A stretch of DNA of 38,679 bases from Alphaproteobacteria bacterium (GTDB lineage: Bacteria; Pseudomonadota; Alphaproteobacteria; Rhizobiales; Xanthobacteraceae): contig VAZG01000013.1 in assembly GCA_005885285.1 (NCBI GenBank), forward strand, positions 1 to 38,679, in the 5' to 3' direction. The notes under the pieces were generated by a model. That model did no database searches and was not told where the DNA came from. It worked only from the letters and a program-made list of their open reading frames with translations. Positions 32,707 through 38,679 of this stretch are shown piece after piece. A program made the translations under genes and the position numbers. How positions within the stretch are numbered: position 1 is the stretch's first letter; every line of letters begins with the position of its first letter.

Positions 32707-35472
32707 ATGAAAATTCAGCCATCCATTCCCGTGCCGCCCGACACCGCGCAACCTGCCGAGACAGCGGTGCGCGTCACGCCGATGATGGAACAATACCTGG
32801 AGATCAAGGCCGCCAATCCGGGCCTGCTGCTGTTCTACCGGATGGGCGATTTCTACGAATTGTTCTTCGAGGACGCCGAAATCGCCTCCAAGGCGCTCGG
32901 CATCATGCTGACCAAGCGCGGCAAGCATCAGGGCATGGATATCCCGATGTGCGGCGTGCCGGTCGAGCGCTCCGACGACTATCTGCATCGCCTGATCGCG
33001 CAAGGCCACCGCGTTGCGGTGTGCGAGCAGATGGAAGACCCGGCGGCGGCGCGCGCCCGCGGCAACAAGAGCGTGGTACGGCGCGACGTGGTGCGGCTGG
33101 TCACCCCCGGCACGCTCACCGAAGATACGCTGCTGGACGCGAGGGCCAACAATTATCTGCTGGCCATCGCGAGGGCGCGGGCATCAAGCGGCGGCGGCGA
33201 CCGCATCGGCCTTGCCTGGATCGACATCTCAACCTCGGAATTCATGGTTACCGAATGCGCAGGCGGCGAACTTGCGGCGACGCTGTCGCGCATCAATCCC
33301 AACGAAGCCATCGTCACTGACGCGCTCTACGGCGATCCCGAGTTCGGTCCTCTGTTGCGCGAATTGCCGGCGGTGACGCCGCTGACCCGCGACGTCTTCG
33401 ATAGTGCGACCGCCGAACGGCGGCTGTGCGATTATTTCGCGGTCGCGACCATGGATGGGCTTTCCGCGATGTCGCGGCTGGAAGCAACCGCCGCGGCCGC
33501 CGCCGTCACTTATATCGACCGCACGCAAGTTGGCAGACGCCCGCCGCTGTCGCCGCCCGCGCGCGAAGCCGCCGGGACCACCATGGCGATCGACGGAGCG
33601 ACCCGCGCCAATCTCGAATTGACGCGCACGCTTGCCGGCGAGCGGCGCGGCTCGCTGCTCGATGCCATCGATTGCACCGTGACGCCGGCCGGATCGCGGC
33701 TCCTCGCCCAACGATTGGCGGCGCCGCTGACCGAAGCCGCTGATATCGCGCGGCGGCTCGATGCCATCAGTGCGTTCGTCGCCGACAACGCGACGCGCGA
33801 GGATATCCGCAGCATCCTGCGCCGCGCACCCGACATGTCGCGCGCGCTCGCGCGATTATCGGTCGGGCGCGGCGGCCCGCGCGATCTTGCAGGACTACGC
33901 GACGGCATCATCGCGGCCGATCAGGTGTTGAGCAGGCTCGACCAGCTTGACCGTCCGCCGCACGAAATCACCGATGTCATGGAGGCGCTGCGCAAGCCTT
34001 CACGCGAATTGGCGCGCGAGTTCGAGCGCGCGCTTTCGGAAGCACTGCCGCTGATCAAGCGTGACGGCGGCTTCGTGCGCGAAGGCTATGAGGCCGCGCT
34101 GGATGAGGCCCGCAATTTGCGGGACGCTTCGCGCCTCGTCGTCGCGGCGATGCAGGCGCGCTACGCCGAGGATACCGGCATTCGAGGCTTGAAAATCCGG
34201 CACAACAATGTGCTTGGCTATTTCGTCGAGGTGACCGCGCAGCATGGCGACAAATTGATGGCGCCGCCCTTGAACGCGACCTTCATCCATCGCCAGACGC
34301 TGGCAGGACAAGTCCGCTTCACCACGGCAGAACTCGGCGAGATCGAAGCCAGGATCGCCAACGCCGGCGACCGCGCACTCGGCCTGGAGCTGGAGATCTT
34401 CGAGCGGCTCGCCTCAAAGGCGCTGGCCGCCAGCGACGATCTCCGCGCTGCGGCGCTCGCGTTTGCGCGGCTCGACGTCGCGACCGCGCTGGCGAAACTC
34501 GCGGTCGACGACAACTACGTACGGCCCGAGGTCGACACGTCCCTCGGTTTCGCGATCGAAGGTGGCCGGCATCCCGTGGTCGAACAGGCGCTGAAGCGCA
34601 ACGGTCAGCCCTTCATCGCCAACGCCTGCGATCTTTCACCGGTACCGCCACCCTACCCTCCCCCGCAAGCGGGGGAGGGTAGGGTGCGTGCGGGCCAGAT
34701 CTGGTTGATCACCGGTCCGAATATGGCAGGTAAATCGACTTTCCTGCGCCAGAACGCACTGATCGCGCTGCTGGCGCAGATCGGAAGTTATGTCCCGGCG
34801 ACGCGCGCCCGGATCGGCATCGTCGACCGGCTGTTCTCACGGGTCGGTGCCGCCGATGATCTGGCGCGCGGCCGCTCCACCTTCATGGTCGAGATGGTGG
34901 AGACGGCCGTCATCCTCAACCAGGCCAGCGAACGCTCGCTGGTGATCCTGGACGAGATTGGGCGGGGCACCGCGACCTTCGACGGGTTGTCGATCGCCTG
35001 GGCCGCGATCGAGCATTTGCATGAGAGCAACCGTTGCCGCACGCTGTTCGCCACCCACTATCATGAGCTGACCGCGCTGTCGGCAAAACTGACGCGGATG
35101 TTCAACGCCACTGTCCGCGTCAAGGAATGGCAGGGCGATGTGGTGTTCCTGCACGAGGTGCTGCCCGGCTCGGCCGACCGTTCCTACGGCATCCAGGTGG
35201 CCAAGCTCGCCGGCCTGCCGCCGCCGGTGATCGCCCGCGCCAAGTCGGTGCTCGCCAAACTCGAAGCGCAGGACCGCGGCCAGACCGCGCGCGCTTTGGC
35301 CGACGACCTGCCGCTGTTCGCGGTGCCCTCGCGCGCCGGCGCAGAGCCCGCACCAGCGAGCGAAGCGGAAAAATTGGTTGACGCCGTCAAGGCACTGCAC
35401 CCCGACGAGATGTCGCCGCGCGAGGCGCTGGAAGCGCTCTACGCGTTGAAGGCGAAATTGCCGAAGGTTTAG
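32707..35472 (+). CDS. mutS: DNA mismatch repair protein MutS
   Basis: A 921-residue ATPase that recognises base mismatches. The mismatch-reading motif GDFYELF is near residue 50; Walker A is [10 protein letters not shown] (about residues 676-685) and Walker [12 protein letters not shown]. The ATG at 32707 is chosen as the first ATG; a TTG at 32695 is possible but both lack a good ribosome site. An extra stretch of about 12 residues, rich in Pro and then Gly/Glu ([19 protein letters not shown]), sits just before Walker A and is encoded by a perfect palindrome (34649-34686). The rest has normal length and order, so the gene looks functional. Confidence 0.95.
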   Translation: MKIQPSIPVPPDTAQPAETAVRVTPMMEQYLEIKAANPGLLLFYRMGDFYELFFEDAEIASKALGIMLTKRGKHQGMDIPMCGVPVERSDDYLHRLIAQGHRVAVCEQMEDPAAARARGNKSVVRRDVVRLVTPGTLTEDTLLDARANNYLLAIARARASSGGGDRIGLAWIDISTSEFMVTECAGGELAATLSRINPNEAIVTDALYGDPEFGPLLRELPAVTPLTRDVFDSATAERRLCDYFAVATMDGLSAMSRLEATAAAAAVTYIDRTQVGRRPPLSPPAREAAGTTMAIDGATRANLELTRTLAGERRGSLLDAIDCTVTPAGSRLLAQRLAAPLTEAADIARRLDAISAFVADNATREDIRSILRRAPDMSRALARLSVGRGGPRDLAGLRDGIIAADQVLSRLDQLDRPPHEITDVMEALRKPSRELAREFERALSEALPLIKRDGGFVREGYEAALDEARNLRDASRLVVAAMQARYAEDTGIRGLKIRHNNVLGYFVEVTAQHGDKLMAPPLNATFIHRQTLAGQVRFTTAELGEIEARIANAGDRALGLELEIFERLASKALAASDDLRAAALAFARLDVATALAKLAVDDNYVRPEVDTSLGFAIEGGRHPVVEQALKRNGQPFIANACDLSPVPPPYPPPQAGEGRVRAGQIWLITGPNMAGKSTFLRQNALIALLAQIGSYVPATRARIGIVDRLFSRVGAADDLARGRSTFMVEMVETAVILNQASERSLVILDEIGRGTATFDGLSIAWAAIEHLHESNRCRTLFATHYHELTALSAKLTRMFNATVRVKEWQGDVVFLHEVLPGSADRSYGIQVAKLAGLPPPVIARAKSVLAKLEAQDRGQTARALADDLPLFAVPSRAGAEPAPASEAEKLVDAVKALHPDEMSPREALEALYALKAKLPKV
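34649..34686. repeat. Palindromic repeat inside mutS
   Basis: Arms of 18 bases (34649-34666 and 34669-34686, starting CACCCTACCC and ending GGGTAGGGTG) are perfectly complementary around a 2-base AA loop. The element lies in frame within mutS. Repeats with CCCTCCCCC/GGGGGAGGG arms are common between genes in bradyrhizobia. In RNA it would form a very stable hairpin. Confidence 0.85.
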
Positions 35473-35580
35473 CCGTCATTCCGGGGCGTCGCGTCAGCGG
35501 CGAGCCCGGAATCTCGAGATTCCCCGATGCGCAATTGCGCATCTGAGGTCTGGTGCTAACGCACCATCCCGGAATGACGG
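35473..35580. repeat. Palindromic intergenic repeat overlapping a gene end
   Basis: Outer arms CCGTCATTCCGGG/CCCGGAATGACGG (35473-35485, 35568-35580) hold three inner palindromes: GGAATCTCGAGATTCC (35508-35523), GATGCGCAATTGCGCATC (35526-35543) and the GGTGC/GCACC hairpin (35552-35565). It starts at the last base after the mutS stop and contains the stop of the opposing membrane-protein gene. Confidence 0.8.
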
Positions 35581-36362
35581 ACCCGCCGCCCATTCCACCA
35601 CAACACAAGATTCCACCCCATGCCGGTCAACAGCGCGAGGCTTAGTCCGATCGCGGGGCCGAAGTGAAGAACTCCGACATGCAGTACGGCGATCGCGAGG
35701 CCAAATCCCATCAGGCCCCAGCCGCTGTTGGCGATCACCGCCGCGGTCGGCGGCCCGCCGATCCGCGGATGCAGGATCAGCATCATGCTGGTGAACACCA
35801 CCGGAAACAGCGCGAGGATACCGCTGATCACGGGTCCGACCCAGCCCGACAGCGTGACGACGGTGGCGACCAAACTCGCAACCAGCGAGGCGCGCAGCGG
35901 GATGTCGTACCAGCGCCGCGTGATCAGCGGCATCTTCACGTGACGGAAACGCTGCAACAGCGGCACGCAGATCGCGAACGCGATCGCGTTGACCAGCAAG
36001 CCACCCGCGAGCGACCAGTGGATCGTCCGCGCCATCAAGGCGAGAGCAATCCATACCGCGACCGCGACAGAGCAACTGAACAGGGCGCCGCGGCGCTGCG
36101 CCAGCACGACATAGGTCAGCCCCAGGAAGATCGTCGCGGCGTTGATCGGCAGGCTTGCCAGCGCCCCTTGCGCGATGAACGCCGCATCATGATCAAGCGC
36201 GAGGAACACGTAAGACGGACCCGCTGAAATCGGCAAGGTCGCAACCAGCGCGCCGAGCGCCGGGCCCGAACGCTCGGTGATAACCGACGCCGACACCACG
36301 AAGCCAGCGGTGATCGCCATGCGCAAGCCGAGCGTCAGCAGGAAGGTGAGTTCGGGGGACAT
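35556..36362 (-). CDS. Multi-pass membrane protein, unknown function
   Basis: A 268-residue protein with about nine hydrophobic segments and a repeated pattern of two halves (segment pairs ending in VITERSGPALGALVATLPISAG and GWVGPVISGILALFPVVFTS). The internal duplication resembles small permeases, but I do not recognise the family and give no function. The ATG at 36362 is used. Its last ~8 codons (RRVRHSGMVR) lie in a palindromic repeat, so the natural C-terminus has probably been replaced by repeat sequence. It converges on mutS. Confidence 0.75.
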   Translation of the reverse strand: MSPELTFLLTLGLRMAITAGFVVSASVITERSGPALGALVATLPISAGPSYVFLALDHDAAFIAQGALASLPINAATIFLGLTYVVLAQRRGALFSCSVAVAVWIALALMARTIHWSLAGGLLVNAIAFAICVPLLQRFRHVKMPLITRRWYDIPLRASLVASLVATVVTLSGWVGPVISGILALFPVVFTSMMLILHPRIGGPPTAAVIANSGWGLMGFGLAIAVLHVGVLHFGPAIGLSLALLTGMGWNLVLWWNGRRVRHSGMVR

Positions 36363-36373
36363 TCTCGGCTGTC

Positions 36374-36464
36374 ATCATCCGCGAAAGCGGATGATCCAGT
36401 ACTCACCGCCGCAAATGCATCGCTGAAATCCGTGCTTACCGGATGCCCCGCATTCGCGGGGCAT
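36374..36464. repeat. Palindromic repeat with two hairpins, likely terminator
   Basis: ATCATCCGC/GCGGATGAT (36374-36382, 36387-36395, GAAA loop) and ATGCCCCGC/GCGGGGCAT (36443-36451, 36456-36464) lie between the OsmC gene end and the start of the next minus-strand gene. Hairpins of this kind are scattered in bradyrhizobia; here they would follow the OsmC stop and may end its transcript. Confidence 0.7.
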
Positions 36465-36478
36465 GACCACGACTGGAG

Positions 36479-36988
36479 TCAAATCCGCTTCATGCTCACC
36501 GAAACCTTCGGGCCGTTCTTTATGGTCTGGTAGACCACGCAATAGCGTTCGGTGAGCTTTGAGAGCAGATCGAGCCTGTCCTGCGGCGCGTCGGTTTCGA
36601 CCTCGAAACGCAGCCGAATCTCGGCAAAGCCGACCGGCGCCTCCTTGTCGACGCCAAGCGTGCCGCGGAAATCGAGGTCGCCTTCGGCAATGACGTTGCC
36701 CGTCTTTAGCGGTACCTCGATCGCGGTCGCCACCGACTTCAAGGTCACGCCGGCGCAGGCGACGAGTGCTTCGAGCAGCATGTCCCCCGAGCACAGCTCC
36801 AACCCCGAACCGCCCGACGCCGGATGCAGGCCGGCCACCGCCAGCGCGCGGCCGGTCTCGACCTTGCACGCGATGCCTTCGTTCTCGATCGAGCCCTTGG
36901 CTTTCAGCGTGATGATGGCGGCCGCGGGATCGGACTTATAGCGTTCCTTGATCGGGGCCTGGGTGGCGCGGAGTTCGGCGGCGTCCAT
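36479..36988 (-). CDS. OsmC-family protein
   Basis: A 169-residue protein of the OsmC/Ohr fold. The Cys-containing stretch SGGSGLELCSGDMLLEALVACAGVTLKS provides the two Cys of the family (in LELCSGD and VACAGVT), which reduce organic hydroperoxides in true OsmC/Ohr proteins. The late RYCVVYQTIKNGPKVSV is the conserved end. Which peroxide, if any, it uses is unknown. The ATG at 36988 has GGGAG about 8 bases upstream. It stands between two repeats/terminators and the ABC operon, so it is probably transcribed alone. Confidence 0.85.
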   Translation of the reverse strand: MDAAELRATQAPIKERYKSDPAAAIITLKAKGSIENEGIACKVETGRALAVAGLHPASGGSGLELCSGDMLLEALVACAGVTLKSVATAIEVPLKTGNVIAEGDLDFRGTLGVDKEAPVGFAEIRLRFEVETDAPQDRLDLLSKLTERYCVVYQTIKNGPKVSVSMKRI

Positions 36989-37044
36989 ATTGTTCTCCCG
37001 AATGGTTCTTGTGGGGCCGCATTTAGTGCGGAATCGCGCCCTTG

Positions 37045-37827
37045 TCACCACCACATCGCTTCGCCGGTGGTCGATTTCGCGTCGCGGTCGGGCTCGCTGC
37101 GGTCGAGCGAGCGGTCGAGCGCGGTCAGCACCCGGCGCTTGAAATTGGCGAACAGCGGCGAATTGCGGTCGCGTGGCCGCGCCAGATTGATCGTGATCTC
37201 CGCAAACAGCCGGCCGGGTCGCGGCCGCATCACCAGCACCCGATCGGCGAGCACCACGGCTTCATCGACGTCGTGCGTCACCAGGACCAGCGTCGGCCGC
37301 GTATCGGCCCAGAGGTCCAACAGATGGTCCTGCAGATCGCGCCGCGTGAACGCATCTAGCGCCGAGAACGGCTCGTCCAACAGCAGCACTTCCGGCTGCG
37401 GCACCAGCGCGCGTGCGATCGCTACCCGTTGCGCCTGTCCGCCCGACAATTCGCGCGGCCAGGCATCGGCCTTGTCGGAGAGGCCGACCCTGACGAGAGC
37501 GCGCGCGACTTTCTCGCGGCGAGCCGCTGGAAGACCCGACAGGCCAAAGCCGATATTGTCGGCGACGCTGAGCCAAGGCAAAAGCCGCGGCTCCTGAAAG
37601 ATGATGCCGATCTCGGCATGCGGCGCTGAGATCGCGACGTCGTCGAGCGTGACCGATCCCGAGGTGGCGCGATCGAGGCCCGCGATGGCACGCAGCAGCG
37701 TCGATTTTCCGCAGCCGGAGCCGCCGATGACGGCGACGATCTCGCCGAGCCTGATCTCGGCGGAAAACCGCTCCAGCGCGTTGACGCCGTTGGGATAGAT
37801 CTTGCCGATGCGATCGAGGATCAGCAT
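37045..37827 (-). CDS. ABC transporter ATPase, nitrate/sulfonate/taurine type
   Basis: A 260-residue ATPase. Walker A GGSGCGKST (35-43), Q-loop IFQEPRLLPW, signature LSGGQAQR, Walker B VLLLDEPFSALD and the switch His (VTHDVDEAV) are all present. The EPRLLPWLSVADN stretch is typical of the SsuB/TauB/NrtD group that imports nitrate, sulfonates, taurine or riboflavin precursors. The ATG at 37827 shares its A with the TGA stop of the permease upstream, so the two are translationally coupled. The ligand cannot be told without the binding protein, which lies outside. Confidence 0.92.
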   Translation of the reverse strand: MLILDRIGKIYPNGVNALERFSAEIRLGEIVAVIGGSGCGKSTLLRAIAGLDRATSGSVTLDDVAISAPHAEIGIIFQEPRLLPWLSVADNIGFGLSGLPAARREKVARALVRVGLSDKADAWPRELSGGQAQRVAIARALVPQPEVLLLDEPFSALDAFTRRDLQDHLLDLWADTRPTLVLVTHDVDEAVVLADRVLVMRPRPGRLFAEITINLARPRDRNSPLFANFKRRVLTALDRSLDRSEPDRDAKSTTGEAMWW

Positions 37828-38678
37828 CAGGTCGCTCCGGTTTGACGGAACGCGTCCTGCCAGCGCAGGAACGGCGCGCTTGCGATCTCGATCAGCCAAT
37901 CGGTGGCCTTGCCGAGAACGGCGAAGATCACGATCGCAGCCAAAATCTGCGCGGGCTTGCCGAGCTGCTGGCCGTCAAGCAGCAGATAGCCGAGGCCCTC
38001 GGAAGCGCCCATGAGTTCGGCGGCGACGACGAACATCCACCCCAGGCCGAGCCCGACCCGCAGCGCGACCACGTAAGCCGGCAACACCGCGGGCAAAAGG
38101 ATGCGCCGGATCATCGCCGGTCCGGAAAGGCGGAAGATGCGGCCGACCTCGACGATCTTGCGATCGACCGACAGGATCGCGCCCATCACGCCGAGATAGA
38201 CCGGGAAGAACACCCCAACCGCGATCAGCGCGACCTTCGAGGTTTCGAAAATGCCGAGCCACAGAATGAACAGCGGCACCCAGGCCAGCGACGGTATCGC
38301 GCGCAGCGCCTGCACCGTCGGATCGAGCAACCGCCGCGCCAACGCCCAATAGCCGGAGATGGCGCCCAGCACCGTGCCCGCGATCACGCCGAGGCCGAAG
38401 CCCGCCGCCATCCGCGACAGCGTCGCCACGATGTGGCGCGTCAGCTCGCCGCTGCGCGCGAGTTCGACAATGGTCGCAAAGACACGCGTCGGCGGCGGCA
38501 GCAGCCGCCCGTTGGACCAGCCGCGCCAGACGACGAGCTCCCAGATCAGCGCGAGCCCAACCGGCAGCAACAGCCCGAGCGCCGGCCGCGCATAACGGCG
38601 CAGCCGCGGACTTTTCGCGCGCGAAGCGATCGGATCGGTCTGTTCAAGCGCCGCTGGCAATTCAACAGTCATAGCCAT
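37827..38678 (-). CDS. ABC transporter permease, nitrate/sulfonate/taurine type
   Basis: A 283-residue permease with six hydrophobic segments and the EAA-type loop EVGRIFRLSGPAMIRRILLP that docks to the ATPase. It fits the SsuC/TauC group. Two starts are possible, ATG at 38678 and ATG at 38672; the ribosome site is cut off by the window end, so the start is uncertain and the true gene could begin slightly upstream. It is cotranscribed with the ATPase and probably follows a substrate-binding protein gene off the edge. Confidence 0.9.
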   Translation of the reverse strand: MAMTVELPAALEQTDPIASRAKSPRLRRYARPALGLLLPVGLALIWELVVWRGWSNGRLLPPPTRVFATIVELARSGELTRHIVATLSRMAAGFGLGVIAGTVLGAISGYWALARRLLDPTVQALRAIPSLAWVPLFILWLGIFETSKVALIAVGVFFPVYLGVMGAILSVDRKIVEVGRIFRLSGPAMIRRILLPAVLPAYVVALRVGLGLGWMFVVAAELMGASEGLGYLLLDGQQLGKPAQILAAIVIFAVLGKATDWLIEIASAPFLRWQDAFRQTGAT

Positions 38679-38679
38679 A

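Noticed and set aside
35127..35381. Small plus-strand frame inside mutS
   Set aside because: It lies entirely within mutS in another frame and has no features.

Overview
The window is chromosomal DNA of a high-GC alphaproteobacterium, most likely Bradyrhizobium or a close relative. I infer this from the recognisable proteins (RpmF, IspG, MutS, Zur, IalB, PcaGH, a caspase-like protein of the rhizobial type) and from several families of palindromic intergenic repeats of the kind scattered through Bradyrhizobium genomes. No database was searched. I saw no tRNA, rRNA or CRISPR array.

Layout. 1-4.7 kb is housekeeping: a partial PAS-GGDEF signalling protein, a membrane protein with a Pro-Glu repeat tail, ribosomal protein L32 (rpmF), the peptidoglycan transglycosylase MtgA, and divergently the farnesyl diphosphate synthase IspA followed by a DUF1345 membrane protein. 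4.9-9.9 kb holds a secreted caspase-like protein, a zinc alcohol dehydrogenase with a small NTF2-like protein, and a Na+/H+ antiporter whose cytoplasmic tail is out of frame.

9.9-19 kb is an accessory region with long gene-poor stretches, remnants and small modules. It contains a frameshifted plsY that reads like a cyanobacterial PlsY, a MazEF-type toxin-antitoxin pair with a tandem palindromic operator, a cupin protein, IalB with a secreted alpha/beta hydrolase, an M15-like peptidase, a rifampicin-monooxygenase-like flavoprotein, a DUF1330 protein, and a small secreted Cys-containing protein preceded by a possible 18-codon leader ORF.

19-26.4 kb returns to core-like genes: an N-acetylmuramoyl-L-alanine amidase, a broken Rieske oxygenase next to a TauD-family dioxygenase, IspG (with IspA, a second isoprenoid gene in the window), a two-domain rhodanese, and a DMT permease behind Zur. 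26.5-29.7 kb is a MarR-EmrA-EmrB drug-efflux operon with an 18-bp perfect palindrome in front. 29.8-32.5 kb is protocatechuate catabolism: pcaG, pcaH and pcaF, giving ring cleavage and the final thiolysis of the beta-ketoadipate pathway. 32.7-38.7 kb has mutS carrying an in-frame palindromic repeat, a membrane protein that ends inside another repeat, an OsmC protein, and the ATPase and permease of a nitrate/sulfonate/taurine-type ABC importer cut by the window end.

The most notable signals are the cyanobacterial-like plsY pseudogene, the palindromic repeat inside mutS just before its ATP-binding loop, two genes (antiporter and Rieske oxygenase) that each appear to have lost about 30 codons together with the reading frame, and the tandem operator of the toxin-antitoxin module. 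I did not find a clearly new multi-gene system.
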